Shown piece after piece: positions 55,413 to 64,000 of a DNA stretch of 64,000 bases (its first letter is position 1; each line of letters begins with the position of its first letter). A model generated the notes under the pieces. It worked only from the letters and a program-made list of their open reading frames with translations. It was not told where the DNA came from and searched no databases. The position numbers and the translations under genes are program-made. Source of the stretch: Paracoccus alcaliphilus. GTDB taxonomy: Bacteria > Pseudomonadota > Alphaproteobacteria > Rhodobacterales > Rhodobacteraceae. The DNA lies in contig NZ_CP067124.1 in assembly GCF_028553725.1 (NCBI RefSeq), forward strand, positions 248,001-312,000, given 5' to 3'.

Positions 55413-56123
55413 TCAGCGCGCGTCGCGACGCGGGCCACGCGGCGCCGGCCCTTCCTGGGCCTCGGCTGCGCGACGGTCGCGGGCTTGCGGATCATGTTCC
55501 ATGATCTCGCCCTTGAAGATCCAGACCTTCACACCGATGATCCCGTAAGGGGTCGTGGCTTCGGCCAGCGCATAGTCGATATCGGCCCGCAGCGTATGCA
55601 GCGGCACACGGCCTTCGCGATACCACTCGGTCCGGGCGATCTCGGCACCGCCAAGACGGCCACCGACATTCACGCGGATCCCCAGCGCACCCATGCGCAT
55701 CGCGTTCTGGACCGAGCGCTTCATGGCGCGGCGGAACGAGACACGACGCTCGAGCTGCTGGGCGATCGATTCGGCGACCAGCGCCGCGTCGACTTCGGGC
55801 TTGCGAACTTCGACGATGTTCAGGTGCAGCTCGGAACCGGTCAGATTGGCCAGTTTGGTGCGCAGCACCTCGATATCGGCGCCCTTCTTGCCGATGATCA
55901 CGCCCGGACGCGCCGCATGAATGGTCACGCGGCATTTCTTGTGCGGCCGTTCGATGATGACGCGGCTGATACCGGCCTGCTTGGCTTCCTTCTTGATGAA
56001 GTCCCGGATCTTCAGGTCTTCAAGCAGCAGATTGCCATAGTCCTTGTCATCGGCATACCAGCGGCTGTCCCAGGTGCGGTTGACCTGCAGGCGCATGCCG
56101 ATCGGATTGACCTTCTGACCCAT
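55413..56123 (-). CDS. rpsC: Ribosomal protein uS3
   Basis: 236 residues ([20 protein letters not shown]). The KH motif region [20 protein letters not shown] and [20 protein letters not shown] are present. It forms part of the mRNA entry site. It overlaps rplV by one base. Confidence 0.98.
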   Translation of the reverse strand: MGQKVNPIGMRLQVNRTWDSRWYADDKDYGNLLLEDLKIRDFIKKEAKQAGISRVIIERPHKKCRVTIHAARPGVIIGKKGADIEVLRTKLANLTGSELHLNIVEVRKPEVDAALVAESIAQQLERRVSFRRAMKRSVQNAMRMGALGIRVNVGGRLGGAEIARTEWYREGRVPLHTLRADIDYALAEATTPYGIIGVKVWIFKGEIMEHDPQARDRRAAEAQEGPAPRGPRRDAR

Positions 56124-56503
56124 TACGCTTGCTCCTCGACTTGGCGCACCTTGATGGTGATTTCCGAAAACGGCTTCATGATCTTGCCATAGCGGCCACG
56201 CGCCCGCGGACGGCCACGCTTCATCACCAGGTTCTTGCCGACCCAGGCTTCGGCGACGATCAGGTTATCGACGTCAAGGCCGTGGTTGTTTTCGGCATTC
56301 GCGATTGCCGATTGCAGGCATTTCTTCACATCGCCGGCCACACGCTTGTGCGAGAAGGTCAGATCGGCCAGCGCGCGATCGACTTTCTTGCCGCGGATCA
56401 AAGCTGCCACGAGGTTCAGCTTCTGCGGCGAGGTGCGAAGCATCTTGATCTTCGCGAAGGCCTCGTTCTCCGCCACGCGGCGCGGATTTTGTTCCTTACC
56501 CAT
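56123..56503 (-). CDS. rplV: Ribosomal protein uL22
   Basis: 126 residues. [20 protein letters not shown] and the exit-tunnel loop region [20 protein letters not shown] are characteristic. Confidence 0.98.
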   Translation of the reverse strand: MGKEQNPRRVAENEAFAKIKMLRTSPQKLNLVAALIRGKKVDRALADLTFSHKRVAGDVKKCLQSAIANAENNHGLDVDNLIVAEAWVGKNLVMKRGRPRARGRYGKIMKPFSEITIKVRQVEEQA

Positions 56504-56508
56504 GACGA

Positions 56509-56787
56509 TTACTTCCTCTTGGCTTTCTTGTCCGCCGCGTGACCGTAATAGGTCCGGGTGGGCGAATATTCACCGAATTTCTGACCGATCATCTCTTCGG
56601 TGACGTTCACGGGGATATGCTTGTGCCCGTTATAGACGCCGAAGGTCAGGCCGACGAATTGCGGCAGGATGGTCGAACGACGCGACCAGATCTTGATGAC
56701 GTCGGATCTTCCCGACTCGCGGGCCTTTTCCGCCTTCTTGAGCACATAGGCATCAACAAAGGGGCCCTTCCAAACAGAACGTGCCAT
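56509..56787 (-). CDS. rpsS: Ribosomal protein uS19
   Basis: 92 residues ([20 protein letters not shown]), with [20 protein letters not shown] and [20 protein letters not shown]. Confidence 0.98.
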   Translation of the reverse strand: MARSVWKGPFVDAYVLKKAEKARESGRSDVIKIWSRRSTILPQFVGLTFGVYNGHKHIPVNVTEEMIGQKFGEYSPTRTYYGHAADKKAKRK

Positions 56788-56790
56788 GGA

Positions 56791-57630
56791 TTAACGCCCC
56801 TTCTTCTTCGCGTGACGCGAACGCAGGATATATTTGTCGGTCGCCTTGTTGCTGCGGGTCCGCTTGCCCTTGGTGTCCTTACCCCAGGGCGTGACCGGCG
56901 TGCGGCCACCGGACGTGCGGCCCTCACCACCACCATGCGGGTGGTCGATCGGGTTCATGGCAACACCGCGAACGCTGGGACGGATGCCCTTGTGGCGGTT
57001 GCGGCCAGCCTTGCCGAAGTCCTGGTTCGAATGGTCGGCATTCGACACGGCACCGATGGTGGCCATGCATTCCTGACGCACCAGCCGCAATTCGCCCGAG
57101 GACAGGCGGATCTGGGCATAGCCGCCGTCGCGGCCGACGAACTGGGCATAGGTGCCAGCCGAACGCGCGATCTGGCCGCCCTTGCCGGGCTTCAGTTCGA
57201 CGTTGTGGACGATGGTGCCGATCGGCATGCCGCTGAAGGGCATGGCGTTACCGGGCTTCACATCGACGCGGCTGCCGGCGACGACCTTGTCGCCCACGGC
57301 CAGACGCTGCGGCGCCAGGATATAGGCGCGCTCGCCATCTTCATAATTGATCAGCGCGATGAAGGCGGTCCGGTTGGGATCGTATTCGATCCGCTCGACC
57401 ACCGCGGTCACGTCGAACTTGTTGCGCTTGAAATCGACGATGCGATACAGGCGCTTCGCCCCGCCGCCAATGCGGCGCATGGTGATCCGTCCGGTGTTGT
57501 TCCGGCCGCCGCTTTTGGTCAAACCTTGCGTAAGGGATTTGACCGGGCGACCTTTCCAAAGCTCCGAACGGTCGATCAGAACCAGCCCGCGCTGGCCAGG
57601 CGTCGTCGGCTTATACGACTTCAATGCCAT
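56791..57630 (-). CDS. rplB: Ribosomal protein uL2
   Basis: 279 residues ([20 protein letters not shown]). The C-terminal block [20 protein letters not shown] includes the histidine near the peptidyl-transferase centre. It starts 3 bases before rpsS ends its own leader, with a 96-base gap to rplW upstream. Confidence 0.98.
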   Translation of the reverse strand: MALKSYKPTTPGQRGLVLIDRSELWKGRPVKSLTQGLTKSGGRNNTGRITMRRIGGGAKRLYRIVDFKRNKFDVTAVVERIEYDPNRTAFIALINYEDGERAYILAPQRLAVGDKVVAGSRVDVKPGNAMPFSGMPIGTIVHNVELKPGKGGQIARSAGTYAQFVGRDGGYAQIRLSSGELRLVRQECMATIGAVSNADHSNQDFGKAGRNRHKGIRPSVRGVAMNPIDHPHGGGEGRTSGGRTPVTPWGKDTKGKRTRSNKATDKYILRSRHAKKKGR

Positions 57631-57684
57631 CTTTCTGTCTTCCGTTGCTTTGGACCGAGGTGGTCCGTTTCTTCCAAAAGATCA

Positions 57685-57709
57685 GCGGCCCCGGGATACC
57701 CGGAGCCGC
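57685..57709 (-). promoter_or_regulatory. Hairpin between rplW and rplB
   Basis: GCGGCCCCGGG (57685-57695) pairs with CCCGGAGCCGC (57699-57709) with one mismatch and a 3-base loop. Reading the minus strand it is followed by TGATCTTTTGG. It resembles an attenuator in the 96-base gap. Confidence 0.45.
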
Positions 57710-57726
57710 AGATTCGTGACCTGCTA

Positions 57727-58023
57727 TCAGAGTCCGGTGGACACGTCGATAGTGTTCCCCTCCTCAAGGGTCACATAGGCCTTCTTCACGTCGCTGCGGC
57801 GGCCCAGCTGGCCCCGGAAGCGTTTCTGCTTGCCCTTGGTGATGGTGGTGTTCACCGCCTTCACCTTGACACCGAACAGGGCCTCGACCGCTTCCTTGAT
57901 CTGCGGTTTGGTCGAATCCTTGGCCACCTGAAAGACCACGCCGTTGTTTTCCGACGTCATGGTGGCTTTTTCGGTGATGACCGGCTTGACGATCACGTCG
58001 TAATGTTCAGCTTTCGCGCTCAT
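57727..58023 (-). CDS. rplW: Ribosomal protein uL23
   Basis: 98 residues ([20 protein letters not shown]), with [20 protein letters not shown] and [20 protein letters not shown]. It docks SRP and trigger factor at the tunnel exit. It overlaps rplD by four bases. Confidence 0.98.
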   Translation of the reverse strand: MSAKAEHYDVIVKPVITEKATMTSENNGVVFQVAKDSTKPQIKEAVEALFGVKVKAVNTTITKGKQKRFRGQLGRRSDVKKAYVTLEEGNTIDVSTGL

Positions 58024-58640
58024 TTCAGGCGAGCCTCCAGAGCTTCGACACCCGCCTTCGTGATCACCAGCGTGTCACGCTTCAGGATGTCATAGACATT
58101 GGCGCCCATCGACGGCAGGATATCCACTCCTTCGATATTGCGGGCGGCACGGGCAAAGCCCTCGTTCACATCGGCGCCGTCGATGACCAGAACGCGTTTC
58201 CAGCCATTTTCCTTGACCGCCTTGGCAACGGCCGAGGTCTTGGCATCGGCGAGGTTCAGATCCTCGACGATCACCAGTTCACCAGCGGTGGCCTTGGCCG
58301 ACAGCGCGTGTTTCAGACCCAGGGCACGGACCTTCTTGGGCAGATCGAAAGCATGCGAACGCGGGGTCGGGCCTTTATAGACGCCGCCGCTGCGGAAGAT
58401 CGGCGCCTTGCGGGAACCGTGGCGTGCGCCGCCGGTGCCTTTCTGGCGATAGATCTTCTTGGTCGAATAGCTGACTTCGGATTTCGTCAGCACCGAATGG
58501 GTGCCCTGCTGCGCCTTGGCACGCTGCCAGCGAACGACGCGCTGCAGGATGTCGCCGCGCGGCTCCAGCCCGAAGATCTCGTCGGCCAGCTCGATTTCAC
58601 CGGCCTTGCCGGCGTCCAGCTTGATCACATCGAGTTTCAT
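58020..58640 (-). CDS. rplD: Ribosomal protein uL4
   Basis: 206 residues from ATG 58640, overlapping the rplC stop (TGATG). [16 protein letters not shown] sequence appears as [20 protein letters not shown], and KALSVRR-like [19 protein letters not shown] follows. In E. coli it represses its own operon. Confidence 0.97.
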   Translation of the reverse strand: MKLDVIKLDAGKAGEIELADEIFGLEPRGDILQRVVRWQRAKAQQGTHSVLTKSEVSYSTKKIYRQKGTGGARHGSRKAPIFRSGGVYKGPTPRSHAFDLPKKVRALGLKHALSAKATAGELVIVEDLNLADAKTSAVAKAVKENGWKRVLVIDGADVNEGFARAARNIEGVDILPSMGANVYDILKRDTLVITKAGVEALEARLK

Positions 58641-59503
58641 CACTTGTCTCCTTCGGGCGCAGCACCGCCGTCGTCAGCCTTGTCGGCCTCGATCGAGGCT
58701 TCGGCTTCCTTCAGCGCGGCTTCCTGCTCGGCGGCGGCGGCTTCTTCAGCGGCCTTGCGGGCGGCTTCTTCCTCGGCGGCGGCCTGGGCGGCAGCCTCCT
58801 CGGCCAGACGCTTCGCTTCCTGGGCTGCCGATTTCAGCGCGGCGGGATAGATCACGTTGTCAGGGGTCGGTTTCTTGACCGCATCCTTGATCGTGACCCA
58901 GCCACCTTTCGAGCCCGGAACCGAACCCTTGACCATGATCAGGCCACGGTCGGCATCGGTACGCACCACTTGCAGGTTCTGCGTGGTGATGCGTGCGGCA
59001 CCCATATGACCCGCCATCTTCTTGCCCTTGAACACCTTGCCGGGGTCCTGGCACTGGCCGGTCGAACCGTGCGAGCGGTGACTGATCGACACGCCGTGCG
59101 AGGCGCGCAGACCACCGAAGTTGTGGCGCTTCATCGCACCCGCGAAACCCTTACCGATCGAGGTGCCCGCGATATCCACGAACTGACCGGCAAAGTAATG
59201 GTCAGCGGTGATTTCCTCACCGACATTGATCAGGTTTTCTTCGGCGACGCGGAATTCCGCGATCTTGCGCTTGGGTGCAACCGACGCCTTGGCAAAGTGA
59301 CCACGCATCGCGGCGGTGGTGCGCTTGGCCTTGGCCTCTCCGGCGCCCAGCTGAACGGCGGTATAGCCGTCACGTTCGGCGGTGCGCTGATCGACGACCT
59401 GCAGGCTGTCCAGCTGCAGGACGGTGACGGGAACCTGACGGCCGTCGTCCATGAACAGACGGGTCATGCCCAGTTTCTTGGCGATAATACCAGTACGCAG
59501 CAT
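58640..59503 (-). CDS. rplC: Ribosomal protein uL3 with long Ala/Glu-rich C-terminal tail
   Basis: 287 residues from ATG 59503 ([20 protein letters not shown]). The core is normal, with [20 protein letters not shown] and [20 protein letters not shown]. After about residue 218 it adds roughly 65 residues of Ala, Glu and Lys ([20 protein letters not shown] and onward), predicted as one helix, ending in an acidic GGAAPEGDK. Typical bacterial uL3 has about 205-215 residues. In-frame ATGs at 59506 and 59533 are alternative starts. Confidence 0.96.
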   Translation of the reverse strand: MLRTGIIAKKLGMTRLFMDDGRQVPVTVLQLDSLQVVDQRTAERDGYTAVQLGAGEAKAKRTTAAMRGHFAKASVAPKRKIAEFRVAEENLINVGEEITADHYFAGQFVDIAGTSIGKGFAGAMKRHNFGGLRASHGVSISHRSHGSTGQCQDPGKVFKGKKMAGHMGAARITTQNLQVVRTDADRGLIMVKGSVPGSKGGWVTIKDAVKKPTPDNVIYPAALKSAAQEAKRLAEEAAAQAAAEEEAARKAAEEAAAAEQEAALKEAEASIEADKADDGGAAPEGDK

Positions 59504-59513
59504 CATCCCCTCC

Positions 59514-59822
59514 TTACACCTTGATCTCGACATCCACGCCGGCGGCGAGGTCGAGCTTCATCAGCGCGTCAACGGTCTGCGGGGTCGGATCGACGATGTC
59601 CAGCAGACGCTTGTGGGTACGGATTTCCCACTGGTCGCGCGACTTCTTGTCGATATGGGGACCGCGAAGAACGGTGAATTTCTCGATCTTGTTCGGCAGC
59701 GGAATCGGGCCGCGAACGGTCGCACCGGTACGTTTGGCCGTGTTGACGATTTCCTGGGTGCTGGCGTCCAGCACGCGGTAATCGAACGCCTTCAGCCGGA
59801 TGCGGATATTCTGGCTTTGCAT
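59514..59822 (-). CDS. rpsJ: Ribosomal protein uS10
   Basis: 102 residues from ATG 59822 ([20 protein letters not shown]), with GAGGG six bases upstream of the start; ATG 59828 is the alternative. It ends [13 protein letters not shown]. It also serves as NusE in antitermination. It heads the ribosomal cluster; the tuf/fusA genes often found upstream are not in the window. Confidence 0.98.
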   Translation of the reverse strand: MQSQNIRIRLKAFDYRVLDASTQEIVNTAKRTGATVRGPIPLPNKIEKFTVLRGPHIDKKSRDQWEIRTHKRLLDIVDPTPQTVDALMKLDLAAGVDVEIKV

Positions 59823-59888
59823 AGTCATCCCTCTTGCGGGGAGTTCCAGTCGAGAGGCTGACCACGCACCACGCGAAGCCAGCGTCGG

Positions 59889-59929
59889 ACCGTATAAAAA
59901 CTGCAAGGCCGCCCATCTACATGGCGGCC
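59889..59929 (-). promoter_or_regulatory. Leader hairpin upstream of rpsJ
   Basis: GGCCGCC (59907-59913) and GGCGGCC (59923-59929) form a perfect stem. Reading the minus strand the hairpin is followed by TTGCAGTTTTTATACGG. It could be the terminator of a lost upstream operon or an attenuator in the S10 leader. Confidence 0.5.
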
Positions 59930-60010
59930 ACACGCAAAGCAACCGATTCGCCCTATATGAAAAGGCCGACGGCAGCGATGCCTGCGCCATACAGAGTTCA
60001 CCACCCCACG

Positions 60011-60151
60011 TCAAGCGCCCCGACGGCATCTGAACCCGCAGATGCGAACCGGTTCATTGTCACTGCCGCTGCGTCCGGGGTCCGTCGGCTTGCCCAGACA
60101 ATGTGGCTCCATCTTCGCCCACTGGGCGTCCGTCAGTACGAAGCGATCCAT
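60011..60151 (-). pseudogene. N-terminal remnant of an IS5-family transposase
   Basis: From ATG 60151 it reads MDRFVLTDAQWAKMEPHCLG with KPTDPGRSGSDN, the standard N-terminus of IS427/IS1031-type transposases. It then loses homology and stops at 60011. It is a scar between the S10 leader and the defence-like region. Confidence 0.75.
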
Positions 60152-60313
60152 CAAAAGCTTGAATCATATCCAACCGCTTTTGTGAATCCCCACAGACCTT
60201 AGACAAGGTGAACAGTGCTGGTTCTCATCAGGATCGGCACCGGCTTGCATTAAGCTTCGGCACCCAGTGCATGACCTTCGGCACCGGGAGCCACTGAAGT
60301 ACCGCTCGCAGCG

Positions 60314-60580
60314 TTAGCGAAGGCGAGAAGCGCGGAGACCCCAGCTATCGCAGCGGTTCTCGCCTTCGCGGTTACGGAAAGCATCGAAGAAGAAAGGGCG
60401 GAAGGACGAAGCCGCTCGCGCGGCATTGGCGCCTGTTGCCGGCTGCCGGTTCCAGTGCCACGGGAGCAGGTCATCGTGCTTGTTGATCTTGTAGTCCGGG
60501 ATGCGGGCGAGGGTGTCGGCGAGCCAGGCGTTGGGATCGACGGCGTTGAGCTTGGCGGTTTCGATCAGGGTGTAATCCCC
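60314..60580 (-). pseudogene. C-terminal remnant of an IS66-family TnpC
   Basis: A frame without a start reads YTLIETAKLNAVDPNAWLAD, then TLARIPDYKINKHDDLLPWH, the usual end of IS66 transposases, and runs on to a stop at 60314. It directly follows the end of the helicase fragment on the same strand, so an IS66 probably truncated that gene. It differs from the intact IS66 at 14186-16710. Confidence 0.7.
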
Positions 60581-61700
60581 TCCGGGAAGAGGGCGATGAT
60601 GCGTCGAAGCTTGGGGCGCCTGAATGGGAGACCTGAAACCACGACGTCAGCCGCAAGTTTCTTGCACAGCACGTCAAGAGTCGAACGCTCAGCAGTAGTG
60701 GGCGAGAAGCTGCCATTCTCTCCGGGCTCCATGCTGTTTAGCCGCACCAGCAGTTCCCAATCGCGAAGCGCCACCGCTGCATCGCCGCTGCCCTCAATTC
60801 CGACAACGATCCTGTGCACCGTTGCGCCGGTCCCGGTGATCTCATCCTCCACCTGAGCGACGAGAAGGGGGGCCGAAATACCGCGAGTGCGTGACAGGAA
60901 CACCTGCTGGTCCATGCTGTGTGCGATTGCACGGTCGAGCAAGGGATGGCCAACGCCAATAAGCTTGGCCAGGGCGTTATCCGCGCGCATGAAGCGATCA
61001 AAGGTCAGCGCATCATATCTATCGCGTAGCTCGACGCCTCCTCGCCATGCCTCAGGTGTGGCGACCGAAAGCCCCTCATCGCCTTTTGTCACGCGGCGGC
61101 CAGCCAGCGCCATGGCGTTGCGGAAGAAGGGCTCTAATGCCGGCAGGTCGAGTTTGGGGATTTCCGCCCCTGCCGACTGAAAGTCGTAGCGGGCGACATT
61201 CCCGAGCATGGCACGCACTGTTTCAACAGCATCACGGCCGCCAAATTGCTGCGTATTCTGGTCGAACCAGCCTGCAAGGCCGTTGCTTCTTCGTGTGGCC
61301 CCCTGTGAGTAGAGGTCATCAAAGAACTGGCTGCCGGCCATACCGATGACCAGCTGAGAAATGTCTTCTGGATCATCCATCGAGGCGGAAAGGGTCTCCT
61401 GAATCCGTGAAAGTTTCTCCTGCAGGAGAGACCAGATCCGTGCCTCCACCGTCTGCGGATTGCGCAGCAGGAAGACGCTGACGGCGCGCTTCTGACCATA
61501 GCGGTTGAGCCGGCCTACCCGTTGATGCAGTCGCATCGGATTCCATGGCATGTCGATATGGACCAGCACGGCACAGCGTTCCTGCAGGTCAATGCCTTCG
61601 CCGCCAGCCTCGGTGGAAATCAGAAAGCGGGTCCGACCGGCATTGAAATCGTCAGCAGCAACGTCGCGTGAAAGCGAGAGAACCGTTTCCATGTCGTCGG
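60565..61700 (-). pseudogene. C-terminal part of a SNF2-family helicase, possibly DrmD-like
   Basis: About 375 residues remain. Helicase motifs of the second RecA domain are clear: TRFLISTEAGGEGIDLQERC (motif V) and DMPWNPMRLHQRVGRLNRYG (motif VI with its arginines). After this comes EARIWSLLQEKLSRIQETL, then SMDDPEDISQLVIGM and about 220 residues without recognised motifs. The N-terminal half with Walker A and B is missing, replaced at about 61700 by an IS21 remnant. The C-terminus meets an IS66 scar. The layout recalls SNF2 proteins of defence systems such as DrmD of DISARM, but that assignment is tentative. Confidence 0.65.
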
Positions 61701-61790
61701 TATCCCTACCTGCCCAAGGCAACGGTCGAGAAGACCGAGGCCCGCTCCTACATGCGGCTGCTGTCTGGCGGCGCGGAGGGCGCGGCATGA
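61701..61790 (+). pseudogene. istA: IstA transposase, last 29 codons
   Basis: The frame reads YPYLPKATVEKTEARSYMRL with LSGGAEGAA and stops at 61788-61790, overlapping the istB ATG (ATGA) as in intact IS21 elements. The catalytic part is gone. Confidence 0.75.
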
Positions 61791-62542
61791 GCGATGCCCC
61801 GGAAATCCTGCTTGCCCATCACCTCAAGGCTCTCAAGCTGCCCACGTTCCTGCGCGAGCATCAGAAGCTGGCCCGGCAATGTGCGGCGGAAGGCGTGGAC
61901 CATGTCCGGTATCTCGCCCGGCTGGTCGAACTGGAACTGATCGACCGGGAGCGGCGGATGGTCGAGCGCCGCATCAAGGCCGCCAGGTTCCCGGCCGTCA
62001 AAAGCCTGGACAGCTTCGACTTCGCGGCCATTCCCAAGCTGAACAAGATGCAGGTGCTGGAACTGGCCCGCTGCGAATGGATCGAGCGGCGCGAGAACAT
62101 TATTGCCCTCGGCCCCAGTGGCACGGGCAAGACGCACATCTCGCTCGGCCTTGGTCTGGCCGCCTGCCAGAAGGGCCTGTCCGTCGGCTTCACCACCGCC
62201 GCGGCCCTGGTCAGCGAGATGATGGAAGCCCGCGATGAGCGCCGCCTGCTTCGCTTCCAGAAGCAGATGGCCGGATACAAGCTGCTCATCATCGACGAGC
62301 TCGGCTTCGTGCCCCTGTCGAAGACTGGGGCGGAACTGCTGTTCGAACTGATCTCGCAACGCTACGAGCGCGGATCGATCCTGATCACCAGCAATCTGCC
62401 CTTCGATGAATGGACCGAGACCTTCGGTTCCGAGCGCCTGACCGGCGCGCTGCTCGACCGCATCACCCATCACGTCAACATCCTCGAGATGAACGGCGAA
62501 AGCTACCGTCTCGCCCACAGTCGCGCCAGAAAGGCCGACTGA
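61787..62542 (+). CDS. istB: IS21-family helper ATPase IstB
   Basis: 251 residues from ATG 61787 (MSDAPEILLAHHLKALKLPT). It is an AAA+ ATPase related to DnaC, with Walker A IALGPSGTGKTHISLGL, Walker B LLIIDELGFVPLSKTG, and sensor ILITSNLPFDEWTETFGSER. It would help IstA choose targets. Without istA in cis it is probably inert. Confidence 0.93.
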   Translation: MSDAPEILLAHHLKALKLPTFLREHQKLARQCAAEGVDHVRYLARLVELELIDRERRMVERRIKAARFPAVKSLDSFDFAAIPKLNKMQVLELARCEWIERRENIIALGPSGTGKTHISLGLGLAACQKGLSVGFTTAAALVSEMMEARDERRLLRFQKQMAGYKLLIIDELGFVPLSKTGAELLFELISQRYERGSILITSNLPFDEWTETFGSERLTGALLDRITHHVNILEMNGESYRLAHSRARKAD

Positions 62543-62563
62543 CCCACCCTCGAAAATCGCCAA

Positions 62564-62622
62564 CGACGCCGGCACGGAACTCTGGTCGGGCTACCCCCTC
62601 CCGACGTTCCGTGCCGGCGTCG
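62564..62622. terminator. Long hairpin after istB
   Basis: CGACGCCGGCACGGAAC (62564-62580) pairs perfectly over 17 bases with 62606-62622. An inner stem GTCGGG/CCCGAC lies inside. It is a strong stem-loop without a clear T-tract. It may protect the IS from read-through. Confidence 0.6.
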
Positions 62623-62677
62623 CTAACTGGCAGACTTTTGCGCCGCCCCGTGGCAGGTTTTTACGCCGCCGTTGACA

Positions 62678-64000
62678 GGGAACAGCCAGCGGCTCTATTT
62701 TGCGCGCTGGCGGGCATCGGTTCATCCCCGCGCATGCGGGGAACAGAGTGAAAAAATCGTTGTGCTGGCCCGTGCTGACGGTTCATCCCCGCGCATGCGG
62801 GGAACAGGCTTCCTCGGCCTTACTGTCGGCAGCGACCGCCGGTTCATCCCCGCGCATGCGGGGAACAGGTCATCGACAGCGAGATCGGAACAGCGGCCTG
62901 CGGTTCATCCCCGCGCATGCGGGGAACAGTGGGCGGGGACGTCGGCTCCGGGGTCGTGTGACGGTTCATCCCCGCGCATGCGGGGAACAGGATAAGATGC
63001 TCGTGCTCAGCTACACACAGGGCGGTTCATCCCCGCGCATGCGGGGAACAGAGCGCCAGCCCGTAGGCCAGCGCGCGCTGGTACGGTTCATCCCCGCGCA
63101 TGCGGGGAACAGCCGAGGTGCGTATCATGGACCATATCTCAAGACGGTTCATCCCCGCGCATGCGGGGAACAGGACCACGGCGCTGGATAACGGCGCACT
63201 TCCAGCGGTTCATCCCCGCGCATGCGGGGAACAGTCCGGCGCGGGTGCGTCAGTCATGGCAGTTTCCGGTTCATCCCCGCGCATGCGGGGAACAGTCACC
63301 ACCAGCCGCTTTGTGCCGGTGGATGTTCGGTTCATCCCCGCGCATGCGGGGAACAGAAGGAGGTTATGTCTGACCCATCAGTTGTGAACGGTTCATCCCC
63401 GCGCATGCGGGGAACAGAGGGTGAAGTTCCAGAAGATAACATGCTACAGCGGTTCATCCCCGCGCATGCGGGGAACAGGTAGTTCACAGAACCTGTTTCA
63501 GTTGGGTAGTCGGTTCATCCCCGCGCATGCGGGGAACAGTGCTGATGGATCGCTCAATGCGACCGCTGCGGAGGTTCATCCCCGCGCATGCGGGGAACAG
63601 TTATGGCGATCCGAAGGGCCGCTAAGCGTGGCCGGTTCATCCCCGCGCATGCGGGGAACAGGGGGGCGCGCTTAGGTGGAGGCCGCACATCTTCGGTTCA
63701 TCCCCGCGCATGCGGGGAACAGGCGACCTCCGCGATTACGATTACGCCGCCAAGCGGTTCATCCCCGCGCATGCGGGGAACAGATCATGCCCTGGGCGAA
63801 CAGTCGCCCCGCCGCCGGTTCATCCCCGCGCATGCGGGGAACAGGTATCGCGCTGGTCGCGCAACGGGATCAGCTGCGGTTCATCCCCGCGCATGCGGGG
63901 AACAGTCCCTGCTGAGCTGCCGGTTGTCATTGGCGGCCGGTTCATCCCCGCGCATGCGGGGAACAGGGCGCGTCTTTACCTGCCGGGCGGTTCAGCCGCG
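62678..64000 (-). CRISPR. Type I-E CRISPR array, 21 full repeats plus a partial repeat at each end, running off the window
   Basis: Twenty-one 29-base repeats start at 62718 and then every 61 bases to 63938, giving 32-base spacers. On the plus strand each reads CGGTTCATCCCCGCG then CATGCGGGGAACAG. The complement, ending GGGGATGAACCG, matches type I-E repeats, so transcription should run on the minus strand with the leader beyond 64000. The left end is the last 8 bases of a repeat (GGGAACAG, 62678-62685) fused to the IS21 end, followed by a normal spacer at 62686-62717. The next repeat begins with CG at 63999. One repeat (63572) begins with A instead of C. No cas gene lies in the window. Confidence 0.97.

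Larger units (their letters stand above)
61701..62677 (+). mobile_element. IS21-family remnant, right part only
   Basis: It contains the last 29 codons of istA, a complete istB, a long hairpin, and the right terminal region. That region has two copies of the repeat TGGCAG..TTTT.CGCCGCC and ends GTTGACA at 62677, as IS21 ends do (TG..CA). The left part is deleted to within istA. The right end abuts the last 8 bases of a CRISPR repeat. Confidence 0.88.

Noticed and set aside
62672..63915. Overlapping plus-strand open frames of 70-163 codons with a repeated SSPRMRGTG- or FIPAHAGN-type peptide
   Set aside because: They are translations of the CRISPR repeat (period 61 bases) and its spacers, not proteins.

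Overview
The window looks like part of a Paracoccus-like chromosome (Rhodobacteraceae, Alphaproteobacteria). The sequence is uniformly GC-rich. It carries the rpmH-rnpA-yidD / yidC block, a Bzt/Aap-type acidic amino-acid transporter, a LuxI/LuxR pair and an alphaproteobacterial-style S10-spc-alpha ribosomal cluster. The genus assignment is an inference from gene content and protein style, not from a search.

Layout. (1) 1-6.8 kb is a graveyard of nested insertion sequences: three IS903-type IS5 elements, one IS630 inserted in the tail of an IS5 element, and an IS5-family element split by another IS5 copy. They have broken an asparagine-synthase-like gene and a sugar isomerase/epimerase operon. 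(2) 7.0-21.6 kb is a decayed prophage attached to the 3' side of a tRNA-Arg(ACG) gene. It keeps a tail module, an excisionase-like HTH gene and a tyrosine integrase. An IS50-like IS4 element and an IS66 element interrupt it, each with a perfect target duplication. It also has two in-frame TGA codons, a deletion junction, and a Hint-domain cargo gene. (3) 21.7-31.5 kb is core chromosome: a sensor kinase, rpmH-rnpA-yidD-ttcA, an EAL protein, yidC-MOSC-engB, argB and a SixA-like phosphatase. (4) 31.5-36.3 kb is a four-gene amino-acid ABC transporter. (5) 36.4-41.9 kb on the minus strand holds rarA-crcB-rluA-type-HAD-ATP12 and a luxR-luxI quorum-sensing pair. (6) 42.2-59.8 kb on the minus strand is the ribosomal supercluster from rpsJ to rplQ, with secY, adk and rpoA. 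A non-ribosomal cassette, including one opposite-strand gene, sits between rpmD and rplO. (7) 60.0-64.0 kb is a broken defence-island-like region. It contains IS5 and IS66 scars, the C-terminal part of a SNF2-type helicase, an IS21 remnant, and a type I-E CRISPR array of 21 full repeats that runs off the right edge.

The ribosomal genes work as one transcription/translation/secretion supercluster, while rpmH-rnpA-yidD-yidC links RNA processing to membrane-protein insertion. The accessory parts record repeated invasion and decay. The least explained signal is a pair of short hairpin insertions, in two unrelated transposase genes (3058-3091 and 4700-4731). They share an almost identical 13-nt loop but have completely different stems. 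A second notable point is that the IS21 end lies exactly inside a CRISPR repeat, leaving its last 8 bases.
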